Shown piece after piece: positions 25,483-33,603 of a stretch of 46,188 bases of DNA. The translations under genes and the position numbers were made by a program. The stretch lies in NCBI GenBank assembly GCA_900758375.1, contig CAAERJ010000045.1, positions 1-46,188 of the forward strand, written 5' to 3'. Under the pieces are notes generated by a model. The model was not told the DNA's origin. It worked only from the letters and a program-made list of their open reading frames with translations, and made no database searches. The stretch's first letter is position 1; every line of letters begins with the position of its first letter. The stretch comes from an uncultured Collinsella sp. Its GTDB lineage: Bacteria > Actinomycetota > Coriobacteriia > Coriobacteriales > Coriobacteriaceae.

Positions 25483-26265
25483 ATGGATAAGCGAGATCTT
25501 GAGCAGTTGCTGAGCGATGTTGCCGGCGGAGCAGTCACCCCGGCTGTCGCCCTCACGCGCATGCAGACGGCTCCAACCGCCGATTTGGGCTTTGCGCAGC
25601 TCGATCTTTCGCGCGGGGTTCGCCAGGGAGCCGGCGAGGTTGTCTACGGTGCCGGTAAAACCGCCGAGCAGATTGCCGCCATTATCGAAGCGCTGCGCGA
25701 TGCCGGCCAGGAGCGCATCCTGGTCACGCGCCTGGACGCCGAAAAAGCAGACCGTATCTCGGAGCTCCTCGGCAACGGCATCGACTTGGGATATGTCCCA
25801 GACACACAGCTTGCCCTCGTGGGCGGCAAGCCCTCCCCTACCGGCAACGGACGCATCGTCGTCGCCTGCGCCGGCACGAGCGACCTGCCCGTCGCCGAGG
25901 AAGCCGCGTTGACGGCCGAGTTCTACGGCAACGAGGTCGACCGCCTCTACGACGTAGGTGTCGCCGGCCTGCACCGCCTGCTCGCACATGCCGAGGAGCT
26001 TGCCCAGGCTCAGGTGGTCATCGCCATTGCCGGCATGGAAGGCGCGCTGGCGAGCGTTATCGGCGGCCTGGTGAGCTGTCCGGTCATTGCCGTTCCCACC
26101 AGCGTGGGGTACGGCGCGAGTTTTGGTGGCGTAGCCGCGCTGCTCGCCATGCTCAACTCCTGCGCCAGCGGCGTTTCGGTCGTCAATATCGACAACGGCT
26201 TTGGTGCCGCCTACCAGGCAAGTCTTATCAATCATCTGAGCGCCGGCACACCTCGCGCCCGTTAA
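25483..26265 (+). CDS. larB: Pyridinium-3,5-biscarboxylic acid mononucleotide synthase LarB
   Basis: A 260-residue LarB. The N-terminal part is LarB-specific (LGFAQLDLSRGVRQGAGEVVYG) and the C-terminal half (about 125-250) is PurE-like, with VACAGTSDLPVAEEAA and the Gly-rich VPTSVGYGASFGG. LarB carboxylates and hydrolyses nicotinic acid adenine dinucleotide, the first step to the nickel-pincer nucleotide cofactor of lactate racemase. The ATG at 25483 has AAGGGAA upstream. larC follows after 10 bases, so they are one operon. LarE, the sulfur-transfer step, is not in the window. Confidence 0.93.
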   Translation: MDKRDLEQLLSDVAGGAVTPAVALTRMQTAPTADLGFAQLDLSRGVRQGAGEVVYGAGKTAEQIAAIIEALRDAGQERILVTRLDAEKADRISELLGNGIDLGYVPDTQLALVGGKPSPTGNGRIVVACAGTSDLPVAEEAALTAEFYGNEVDRLYDVGVAGLHRLLAHAEELAQAQVVIAIAGMEGALASVIGGLVSCPVIAVPTSVGYGASFGGVAALLAMLNSCASGVSVVNIDNGFGAAYQASLINHLSAGTPRAR

Positions 26266-26275
26266 GGAGCATTTC

Positions 26276-27193
26276 ATGTCCAACCATCAGCACACGCTTA
26301 TCATCGACGGCACCTCGGGCATCAGCGGCGACATGACCGTCGCGGCCCTGCTCGACCTGGGCGCCAGCGAGGAGCACCTGCGTGAACAGCTCGCCACGCT
26401 GCCGGTCGACGGCTTTGAGATTGCCGTGACGCGCGTAAACAAGCATGGCATCGACGCCTGCGATTTCGACGTCCGGCTTGCAGAGGAGCTCGAGAACCAC
26501 GATCACGATATGGCCTGGCTCTACGGCAACGAAGCAGCTGCCAAACACACGCACGAGCATGAGCACCACCATCATGACCATAGCGAGCACGAACACGAGC
26601 ACTGCCACGATCATGATCATGAGGCCCACGGTCATGGCCACGAGGGTCACCATCACGCCCACCACCATCACCACCGTTCTTTGGCGGATGTCACCGCCAT
26701 CATCGATGGCTCGCAGCTAAGCGATGGTGCCAAGCGTCGTGCCCTCGCCATTTTTTCCGTACTCGCTGATGCCGAGGCAAAGGCTCACGGCAAAACGCCC
26801 GACACCGTCCTGTTTCACGAGGTGGGCGCCGTCGACTCCATCGTCGACGTCTGCTCTGTCGCCATCTGCCTCGACGACCTTGGTATTGAGGACATCGTGG
26901 TCGAGTCGCTCTCCGAGGGTCACGGCACCATCCACTGTGCCCACGGCCTCATGCCCATTCCCGTCCCCGCTGTCGTCAACCTGTGTCAGGCGGGCAATAT
27001 CGCCCTCACGCCCGCACCGGTCGCCGGCGAGCTCGTGACGCCCACGGGCGCCGCCATCGTCACCGCGCTGCGCACGTCCGACCAACTGCCCACACGCTAC
27101 CGCATCGAAGCCGTCGGCTACGGCGCCGGGAAACGCCCCTACGAGAGTTGCTCCGGTACGCTTCGCTGCCTGCTCGTTCACGCGGACGCATAG
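26276..27193 (+). CDS. larC: Nickel-insertion protein LarC, N-terminal (LarC1) part only, with long His-rich loop
   Basis: A 305-residue protein starting with the LarC signature IIDGTSGISGDMTVAALLDLGA and ending at GYGAGKRPYESCSGTLRCLL, where full-length LarC (about 400 residues or more) would continue into LarC2. Residues 91-133 contain 25 histidines, a likely nickel store or loading loop. LarC inserts nickel into the pincer cofactor in a CTP-dependent reaction; in Lactiplantibacillus plantarum LarC2 is made by frameshift and holds the nucleotide site. Here the next gene starts two bases after the stop, leaving no room for LarC2. A separate LarC2 may be encoded elsewhere, or this protein may be a nickel chaperone only. 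HEVGAVDSIVDV and HGTIHCAHGLMPIPVPAV are intact. Confidence 0.88.
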   Translation: MSNHQHTLIIDGTSGISGDMTVAALLDLGASEEHLREQLATLPVDGFEIAVTRVNKHGIDACDFDVRLAEELENHDHDMAWLYGNEAAAKHTHEHEHHHHDHSEHEHEHCHDHDHEAHGHGHEGHHHAHHHHHRSLADVTAIIDGSQLSDGAKRRALAIFSVLADAEAKAHGKTPDTVLFHEVGAVDSIVDVCSVAICLDDLGIEDIVVESLSEGHGTIHCAHGLMPIPVPAVVNLCQAGNIALTPAPVAGELVTPTGAAIVTALRTSDQLPTRYRIEAVGYGAGKRPYESCSGTLRCLLVHADA

Positions 27194-27195
27194 CC

Positions 27196-27735
27196 ATGGA
27201 TGCCCGCAAGGCAAAAAGCCGCGCTGCCATCGTTGCGGCGTTCTCCGAGCTGCTGCGCGAGAAAGACTACGGCAAGATCACCGTCGGCGACATCATCGCT
27301 CGTGCCCACGTAGGTCGGGCCACGTTCTACGGGCTCTTCAAGAGCAAAGATGGCCTGCTCGCTGAGCTCGTGCGCGATATCTGCACCCATGCCCTCGACG
27401 ATGACGGTACGCCCCTCGATGACCCACTCGTACAGGTCGAGCATATCCTCAACAACCTCTGGAATCGTCGGCAGGGTGTACGGGCACTGGTAGCCGGCGC
27501 CGGCTCACGCGTCTTCGCCGACTGCTTACGCAAGACCATCATGTCACGAGCAGCCGAAACCGTGCCCGTCGACCCCTCAGGCCCCGCCGGCACCATGGAC
27601 CGAAGCTTCCTACTACACCACATAGCCTCAAGCTTTGTAGGAATGGTCCAATGGTGGGCCTGGCACAACTTCCAAGCAGATAAAGCCGACGTAGCCAAAG
27701 ACTACCTCTCGGCCATAAAGCCCCTCTTCAACTAA
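27196..27735 (+). CDS. TetR/AcrR-family regulator in the lar operon
   Basis: A 179-residue TetR-type regulator. Residues about 8-50 are the helix-turn-helix domain (KITVGDIIARAHVGRATFYGLF). The rest is helical and binds an unknown ligand; MVQWW near the C-terminus is common in the TetR_C group. The ATG at 27196 lies two bases after the larC stop, so translation is probably coupled. Its position suggests control of the lar genes, perhaps through the inverted repeat at 25405-25438. This differs from L. plantarum, where a Crp-like LarR controls lar. Confidence 0.85.
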   Translation: MDARKAKSRAAIVAAFSELLREKDYGKITVGDIIARAHVGRATFYGLFKSKDGLLAELVRDICTHALDDDGTPLDDPLVQVEHILNNLWNRRQGVRALVAGAGSRVFADCLRKTIMSRAAETVPVDPSGPAGTMDRSFLLHHIASSFVGMVQWWAWHNFQADKADVAKDYLSAIKPLFN

Positions 27736-27910
27736 GTAAACCCTCATCCCAAAGTTCCGCCCTCATCTCAAAGCCCCGCCCCAACCCAAAGCACAATCCA
27801 TCCCAAAGTATCGACAACAGCCCTACGCCCCTACCAGCAACAAGCCCCTCCCATCCAAATTCAGATGTATATGTTGGGTTGCTTGTACGAACGCAACAAA
27901 GACCCCGCAG

Positions 27911-28033
27911 CTTGCCGCATGGGGTAACTTCCCAGCGCATTCCGCAGGACGCAAAAAGGCTCGCCGCACGAAGTGCGCAGCGAGCCTTTTTGCATGTCCG
28001 AGGACGCGCTGGGAAGTTACCCCATGCGGCAAG
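27911..28033. repeat. Long nested palindrome 1 (28-bp arms around a 67-nt core) with bidirectional terminator core
   Basis: Outer arms 27911-27938 and 28006-28033 are perfect inverted copies. The core 27939-28005 contains GCAAAAAGGCTCGC (27951-27964) facing GCGAGCCTTTTTGC (27980-27993) around CGCACGAAGTGCG, which works as a terminator in both directions. It lies between the convergent tetR and channel genes and explains most of the gene-free stretch 27736-28055. The core recurs at 30415-30483 inside different arms. Confidence 0.85.
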
Positions 28034-28055
28034 CGGACAACTATGTAGCCTTGGA

Positions 28056-28787
28056 CTAGAACATACCCAAGAAACCGTGCACAAACAGTGCAGCCAGAGC
28101 GGCGCCGACAAACGGAGCGATGCCAGGAACGAGCAGGCCGTACTTCCAGTTGTTGTCAGCCTTGTTCTTGATCGGCAGCACCTGATAGGCCATGCGAGGA
28201 CCAAGGTCACGGGCCTGGTTCATGGCGAAGCCGGTGATGCCGCCCATGCCCATGCCAACGGCCCAAACGATCAGGCCGACGCAGATGGCGAGCATCAAAA
28301 CGTTCTCGCCGGCGCGGCTAGCGGCAGCAAGGATGGCGCTGATGAACACGAAGGTGCAGATAGCCTCGCAGAAGAAGTTACGGGCATAGTTGGTGCCCTC
28401 GGTGGTGGGGTTGGTCGAGAAGATGTTGCGCTGGGCAATGGGATCGACGACACCATCGGAAGCCTTGAACTCATCGGCATACATAAGCCAAGCGATTACG
28501 GCGCCCACAAAGCCGCCGAGCATATCGGCAATCATGAAGGGGATGCAGCTGCTCCACGGCACCAGGCCTACGATGCACTGGGCGAGCACCATAGCCGGGT
28601 TCATGCACACGGCGCCACCAAAGACAAACAGGCAGACCGAGATGCCAAAAGACCAAGTGGTGATGGCAAACATATGGCCGGAGCCCTGATACTTGGTGCC
28701 CTTGAGCACGGTATCGCAGTGCACGCCCACGCCAAAAATGATCATGAGGGCCGTTGCGCCGAATTCGCAGAGGAGTTTGGTAAGCAT
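28056..28787 (-). CDS. Aquaporin/aquaglyceroporin-family channel, probable lactic acid facilitator (LarD-like)
   Basis: A 243-residue MIP-family channel with six membrane helices and two half-helices. The first pore motif is NPA (63-65). The second is NQA (190-192) followed by RDLGPR, so the Pro is replaced by Gln while the selectivity Arg193 is kept. It lies 49 bases after larA on the same strand. In L. plantarum, LarD is an aquaglyceroporin relative that passes lactic acid, so a role in lactate or hydroxyacid movement fits, but glycerol uptake cannot be excluded. The ATG at 28787 has AAGATAAGG upstream. Confidence 0.85.
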   Translation of the reverse strand: MLTKLLCEFGATALMIIFGVGVHCDTVLKGTKYQGSGHMFAITTWSFGISVCLFVFGGAVCMNPAMVLAQCIVGLVPWSSCIPFMIADMLGGFVGAVIAWLMYADEFKASDGVVDPIAQRNIFSTNPTTEGTNYARNFFCEAICTFVFISAILAAASRAGENVLMLAICVGLIVWAVGMGMGGITGFAMNQARDLGPRMAYQVLPIKNKADNNWKYGLLVPGIAPFVGAALAALFVHGFLGMF

Positions 28788-28836
28788 AAAACCTTATCTT
28801 TCTTGTCGGTTATAAACGATTCGTTTAGGCCGCGCG

Positions 28837-30114
28837 CTAATGCTGAGCGACGACAACGCCCAGGCCATCAGGAATGACGGCCACCTTGGCATCGGCACCC
28901 TTCATCTCAAAGGCGAGCTTGAGCGCCTCCTCGAGGGTGTTGACCGGCGTCATGTGCATATCCTTGAGCATCTGGTGATCGCACAGGTCGGTAACCATGA
29001 TCACAGGGTGATGCGCCAGGATGCGGGCAAAGATCTGGCTCGTCCACTGGTCGGGCAGGGTCTCGTCCTTAGGACGGTCGATGCAGGCGCGCTCAAACTC
29101 TGCCGGATCATTGTCGGCGATGTTGTGATAGAAGCCCTCGCCACCGTGACCGTCGGCACAGCCGGCGACGTCGATGATCACACCGCCCTCGGGAAGCGTG
29201 GCCTCGGCAGAGCACATGCCCTTCACGGCCTGGTAGATGTTCTGGTCGAGTGGGTAGCCACCGTTGGTGGTGATGGCAATCTCGCACTCAACGGGCTCAA
29301 CGCCGGCAAGGCTCTTCACGAACTCGCAGCCAGCCTCGTGCGCCTTGTGGATATCGCCGGCAAAGGAGCCAATGACCTCGTGCTTGCCGTTGAGCACCAC
29401 GTTAAGCACAAAGGCAAGGTGAGCCATCTCGGCAGCGGCAAACATGTCCTCGCTCACGTGGTTGTGGCACAGGTTGCCGGCACGCGAATGGGAATCGTTC
29501 ACAAACTGACCGTTGTGGTTGTACATGATAGTCTTGTAGCTGGCAATGCCGGGCAGCACGGACTTGCGGCTGCCAGAGAAGCCAGCAAAGAAGTGCGGCT
29601 CAATAAAGCCCTCGGCAAGCAGCAGATCGCAATCGGCCGCAATCTTGTTGATGATGCACTCGCCGCCAGAAGGCAGGGTGCCGATCTTTTTCATCATGCT
29701 GTCGTCAGTCGCGACGTGCATAACGATTTCCTCGTTGGCAACGATCTCCTCGCCGTACTTGTTGACGAGCTCCTCGTGCGTCGACGGACGATGCATACCC
29801 GTAGCAACAAGAATGCGAACGCGTGCCTCAGGCGCAGCGGAGTGGATGTGATGCAGCAGAATAGGCATCGTCACACGCGAGGGAACGGGGCGCGTATGGT
29901 CGGAGCTAATGATGACAATATCCTTCTTGCCAGCACAAAGCTCCTCGAGCGAAGGCGAGCCATAAGGGTTGGCAAGCGATTCCTCTACCAGCTCTTCCTG
30001 CGATTTTGTGGTCTTAAACTCGTTTTGATGACCTTCCATCACACCCGCGAAGTTCTTATCCTCGAGCTCCAGATGCAACGTCTTGTGGTCAAACGGCAGT
30101 TCACATTCAAACAA
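28837..30114 (-). CDS. larA: Nickel-dependent lactate racemase family protein LarA
   Basis: A 425-residue LarA-family enzyme. From a TTG start at 30114 the key residues fall at His108 (TGMHRPS), His174 (EPHFFAGFSG), Lys184 (SRKSVLPG) and His200 (YNHNGQF), the same numbers as in L. plantarum LarA, where His200 binds nickel and Lys184 holds the pincer cofactor. AAGGAAGAGG lies about ten bases upstream of that TTG; the open frame to 30255 starts in leader sequence. LarA interconverts D- and L-lactate, but relatives racemise or epimerise other 2-hydroxyacids, so the substrate is not certain. SGGRK of LarA reads SGSRK here. It forms a unit with the channel gene and is convergent with larBC-tetR. 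Confidence 0.88.
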   Translation of the reverse strand: MFECELPFDHKTLHLELEDKNFAGVMEGHQNEFKTTKSQEELVEESLANPYGSPSLEELCAGKKDIVIISSDHTRPVPSRVTMPILLHHIHSAAPEARVRILVATGMHRPSTHEELVNKYGEEIVANEEIVMHVATDDSMMKKIGTLPSGGECIINKIAADCDLLLAEGFIEPHFFAGFSGSRKSVLPGIASYKTIMYNHNGQFVNDSHSRAGNLCHNHVSEDMFAAAEMAHLAFVLNVVLNGKHEVIGSFAGDIHKAHEAGCEFVKSLAGVEPVECEIAITTNGGYPLDQNIYQAVKGMCSAEATLPEGGVIIDVAGCADGHGGEGFYHNIADNDPAEFERACIDRPKDETLPDQWTSQIFARILAHHPVIMVTDLCDHQMLKDMHMTPVNTLEEALKLAFEMKGADAKVAVIPDGLGVVVAQH

Positions 30115-30238
30115 CGACGAGCGCCCTCTTCCTTTCAACTGACACACTAGATAAACCGTTGGAAGGATACGCCGCTCACCGAAAAACACCACCGTCCACC
30201 GACTCATTAACACAACGTTCATATTTGACCCACAACAA

Positions 30239-30271
30239 AACGGCCGTGATCCCAAACGGGACCGCAGCCGC
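30239..30271 (-). terminator. Hairpin with T-run in the larA upstream region
   Basis: On the minus strand an imperfect GC-rich stem around CCCGTTTGGG is followed by TTTTGTTG. It lies between ppc and the larA start, after a second small hairpin (CGCGC TTC GCGCG TTTT, near 30352). It may end ppc read-through or act in the larA leader. The gene-free stretch 30115-30533 otherwise holds the palindrome at 30386-30512 and no gene I can support. Confidence 0.5.
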
Positions 30272-30385
30272 TACAGTCGTAAGGCGAGAAGCGCCAAATG
30301 CGCCACCGAGATAGACCCCATCCAAAACGCGCGAAGCGCGCCATTATCCCCCCCAGCAGTAATCCGCCGAAGACCGGACATCGCA

Positions 30386-30512
30386 GGGCCCGCCATAAGT
30401 TTACTTTTAGGCACACTCCGCAGGACGCAAGAAGCCCTCGCCGCACGAAGTGCGCAGCGAGGGCTTCTTGCATGTCCGAGGACGTGCCTAAAAGTAAACT
30501 GATGGCGGGCCC
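30386..30512. repeat. Long nested palindrome 2 (29-bp arms around a 69-nt core shared with palindrome 1)
   Basis: Outer arms 30386-30414 and 30484-30512 match as inverted copies at 28 of 29 positions. The core 30415-30483 is nearly the same as 27939-28005, including CGCACGAAGTGCG and TGTCCGAGGAC, with paired changes keeping the stem (GCAAGAAGCCCTCGC against GCGAGGGCTTCTTGC). The outer arms are unrelated to those of palindrome 1. It lies just after the ppc stop. Confidence 0.85.
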
Positions 30513-30533
30513 GGACGACTACAGGGCTATCGA

Positions 30534-33347
30534 TTACCCCGTGTTCTGCAATCCTGCCGAGACGCCGGTCACAGTCGAAAGAATCAGGCTCATGTACTCA
30601 GCCTTCTTCTCCTCTGTCATCTCGTCCTGGTTCATACGCACCTCGCGAAGGGCGCGGACCTGGGCGATCGACAGGGCGTCGACGTAGGGGTTACGCACGC
30701 GAACGGCGCAGCCGAGCACGCGACGACGCTGCAGCGGCCACTCGTCACCGACGATGGCAAGGACCCACTTACGCGTGAGCTGCATCTCGGTGAAGACCTT
30801 CTCGGACAAATCCTGGCGATCGCCCAGGTGCAGATACATCTTGGCGATGCGCTGATCGGTCTTGGCGATCGACATCTCGATGTTGTCGATAAAGGTGCGG
30901 AAGAACGGCCACTCCTGGTAGGCAGCCTTGAGCTGGTCAAGGTCGCCCAGCTGCTCGCAGGCGGTGCCCAGGCCATACCAAGCGGCCAGGTTAATGCGTG
31001 CCTGGCTCCAGCTGAAGATCCACGGAATGGTACGCAGGTCGTCGAGCGACTTGGCGCCCAGGCCGCGCTTAGCGGGACGCGAGCCGATCGGCAGCAGACC
31101 GACTTCGGTCAGCGGCGTCACGGTCGAGAACCACGGTGTAAAGTCCTCGGTGTTCAGCAGGTCCAGATAGCGCTCGTGGCTTGCAGCGTTAAGCTTCTCG
31201 GCCATATCCCAGAACTTCTGCGTGGTCTCTGTGTTGGTCTTCTCGACACTCGGGGCCGACTGCAAAAGCGTTGCGGCGGCAACGGACTCAACATGGCGCT
31301 GAGCCAGCGTGCGGTTGCCGTAACGGGCAAAGATGACCTCGCCCTGCTCGGTGAGCTTAAAGAAGCAGTTGACCGAACCCTTGGGCTGCGCCAGCACGGC
31401 CTTGTTGGCCGGGCCGCCGCCACGGCCAACGGCACCGCCGCGACCGTGCATGAGCACCAGGTCGATATCGTTCTTCTCGGCCCACTTGGCAATGCGCTCC
31501 TGCGCGGAATGCAGCGCGAGCATGGCCGTGGTAGGACCGGCGTCCTTGGAGGAGTCGGAATAGCCCAGCATAACCTCCATGCGGCGGTTGGTCTGGGCAA
31601 GACGCTTCTGCACCACGGGCAGCGTAAGCATCTGGTCGAGCACGTCGACGCAGCCCTCGAGGTCCTCGAGCTGCTCGAATAGCGGGATCACGTCGAGCTC
31701 GGGGACATCTTCCTCGTGTGCGAAGGACAGGTGGGCCAGCTCGAAGACGTCGGCCACATGCTGGGCGCTCTTGGTAAACGAGATGATGTAGCGGTGCGCC
31801 ATCTTCTTGCCGTAGCGCTTTTGGATGGAGCCGATAGCACGGAAGGTATCGATGACTTCGCGCGTCATGGGCTGCAGGTCGCCATGGATACCGTTCTCGT
31901 GGATATCCTTGAGGGCGCGGGCATGCACCACGGAGTGCTGACGGAACTCCATCTCGACCATATGGAAGCCGAAGGACTCGACTTGCCAGATGATGGTCTG
32001 GACCGGGCCGTAGGCGGCACGGACGGCACCGCAGGCGGCCAGCGAACGCTGGACGACGCGCAGGTCATCCAGGAACTCGTCGGCGCTGTGGTACATGGTG
32101 TCGGTGATACGGCGCACGGTGGCGTTCAGACGGTCGGCCATGACGAGCATGACGGCGCGATGCGGCTCGTGCTCGGAGATCAGCTCGGCGCGGGCCGTGT
32201 ACCGAGGGCTCATCTCGACCTGATGGTTCCACAGGTTAATGAGCTCGGCCGACGGCTTGCTGTAGGTGGCCTCGAGCGTGAGGTTGCGGCCGATGTGGCG
32301 GCACTTGTCCTCGAGCTTGAGCACCATGTGCGTAAAGTACTTGGCGGCGACCTCACGGCTCACCTTGGCGGTGACGTTGGGGTTACCGTCGCGGTCGGAA
32401 CCGATCCAGCTGCCGGGATGGAAGAACGCCGGGCACAGCGGCGGCACAGTACCGGCCTTGTCGCCCAGCACCCAATCGTCAAAACGACGATAGATAACGG
32501 GGATAACGTCGAACAGCGTGTTATCGAAGATGTCGATGATGGTATCGGCTTCCTCGACCGGCGTGGGCTTCTTGAGCGCGATGGGACTCGTACGCACCAG
32601 GGCGTCGATCTCCTGCAGCATATGGCGCTCGTTCTCCACCAGGTCGGAGCCGCCCAGACGCGGACGCTCCTCCAGCAGGTTGGAGATACGGCGGATCTTG
32701 CCCTCGACGGCCTTACGACGGGCCTCGGTGGGATGTGCGGTAAAGACAGGGTGGAACTCGAGCTTGTCGAGCAGCTCGTTGGCACCCTCGACACCCAGCT
32801 CATTCACCAGCTGGTGATAGGCAACGGTAAGCTCGTTGGCAGGATCGACCTCGGTATCGGTCGACGCACCGGCCTCGCGCTCGCGCAGCTGCGCCACACG
32901 GTAGTTCTCCTCCGACAGGTTTGCCAGATGGAAAAAGCTCGTAAAGGCGCGAACGATGACCTGCTGCTTATCGAGCGGCAGGCTGTCGATCAAATCGACG
33001 ACCTCACGAAATGCCACGGCAGTGGGCTCGTCGGCGGTGGGCACGCCCTGCTCGTCGACGGCTTCGTCGGCAGCGCAGGTACCGGGGTTGCCGGCATTGA
33101 CCACAATCTCGGCTGTCAAAATCTTGTCGAACAGGTCCGCGATCTCGGGATCATACTCGCTAAGCACACGGCGCTCCAGGCGCAAGAACAGCGCCAGATT
33201 GTCGCGCAGCTCCTCGGGGATCTCGATCTCGGCGAGACGCTCCCTGGACTCGGCATTCGAGCCGATTCGGTTAACGAGGCGGTTGACCACGGCAGCGACG
33301 CGCGCCGCGGCTTCGGGTACAGACTGGTTGCTTAGGTTCTCAGCCAC
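30534..33347 (-). CDS. ppc: Phosphoenolpyruvate carboxylase
   Basis: A 937-residue PEP carboxylase, making oxaloacetate from PEP and bicarbonate. Catalytic motifs are intact: VFTAHPTEARR (essential His), GSWIGSDRDGNPNVT, FRQHS, GYSDSSKDAG, HGRGGAVGRGGGP (catalytic Arg and Gly loop) and a C-terminal NTG. I place the start at the GTG at 33347 with GGGAGGAAAC upstream; the ATG at 33359 would have its AAGGAGG almost touching it. An acidic, low-similarity insert lies near residues 90-110. In a fermenting anaerobe it feeds the succinate branch or anaplerosis. Confidence 0.95.
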   Translation of the reverse strand: MAENLSNQSVPEAAARVAAVVNRLVNRIGSNAESRERLAEIEIPEELRDNLALFLRLERRVLSEYDPEIADLFDKILTAEIVVNAGNPGTCAADEAVDEQGVPTADEPTAVAFREVVDLIDSLPLDKQQVIVRAFTSFFHLANLSEENYRVAQLREREAGASTDTEVDPANELTVAYHQLVNELGVEGANELLDKLEFHPVFTAHPTEARRKAVEGKIRRISNLLEERPRLGGSDLVENERHMLQEIDALVRTSPIALKKPTPVEEADTIIDIFDNTLFDVIPVIYRRFDDWVLGDKAGTVPPLCPAFFHPGSWIGSDRDGNPNVTAKVSREVAAKYFTHMVLKLEDKCRHIGRNLTLEATYSKPSAELINLWNHQVEMSPRYTARAELISEHEPHRAVMLVMADRLNATVRRITDTMYHSADEFLDDLRVVQRSLAACGAVRAAYGPVQTIIWQVESFGFHMVEMEFRQHSVVHARALKDIHENGIHGDLQPMTREVIDTFRAIGSIQKRYGKKMAHRYIISFTKSAQHVADVFELAHLSFAHEEDVPELDVIPLFEQLEDLEGCVDVLDQMLTLPVVQKRLAQTNRRMEVMLGYSDSSKDAGPTTAMLALHSAQERIAKWAEKNDIDLVLMHGRGGAVGRGGGPANKAVLAQPKGSVNCFFKLTEQGEVIFARYGNRTLAQRHVESVAAATLLQSAPSVEKTNTETTQKFWDMAEKLNAASHERYLDLLNTEDFTPWFSTVTPLTEVGLLPIGSRPAKRGLGAKSLDDLRTIPWIFSWSQARINLAAWYGLGTACEQLGDLDQLKAAYQEWPFFRTFIDNIEMSIAKTDQRIAKMYLHLGDRQDLSEKVFTEMQLTRKWVLAIVGDEWPLQRRRVLGCAVRVRNPYVDALSIAQVRALREVRMNQDEMTEEKKAEYMSLILSTVTGVSAGLQNTG

Positions 33348-33510
33348 GTTTCCTCCCATTCCTCCTTCTATGCACGTAACATGCGGTATTCATTATAGGC
33401 GCTTGAGAAATACTTTCGACACTGATTGCGCTTTACCACACAAAAGTATTTTCTGCATTGCAAAGGTTTTGCCCTAAATGGTCGTATTTCTCGGTGGGCG
33501 GCATACGTAA

Positions 33511-33546
33511 ACGGGGGCATTCCGCATAAAAGCGAAACACCCCCGT
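33511..33546 (-). terminator. Probable terminator after hisS
   Basis: ACGGGGGCATTCCGC (33511-33525) pairs imperfectly with 33532-33546, with a solid ACGGGGG/CCCCCGT end. On the minus strand a short TTTACG follows. Confidence 0.55.
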
Positions 33547-33603
33547 AACAATCGCTCTCCATGAGCAGGGCACGTTAGCAGGCCCGAAGCTCAAAAAGAT
33601 GCG

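Noticed and set aside
26228..26674. Minus-strand frame rich in Val and Met (MVMVVGVMV) that looks like a membrane protein
   Set aside because: It is the antisense of the His-rich region of larC; CAT/CAC His codons read backward give Met/Val.
27194..27735. Possible LarC2 by frameshift after larC
   Set aside because: The reading frame here is a clear TetR helix-turn-helix protein, and no LarC2-like segment such as ETNIDDM is seen in any frame.
27911..30512. CRISPR or integron attC interpretation of the paired palindromes
   Set aside because: There are only two copies, 2.4 kb apart, no spacer array, no integrase or cas gene, and the cores are terminator-like hairpins.
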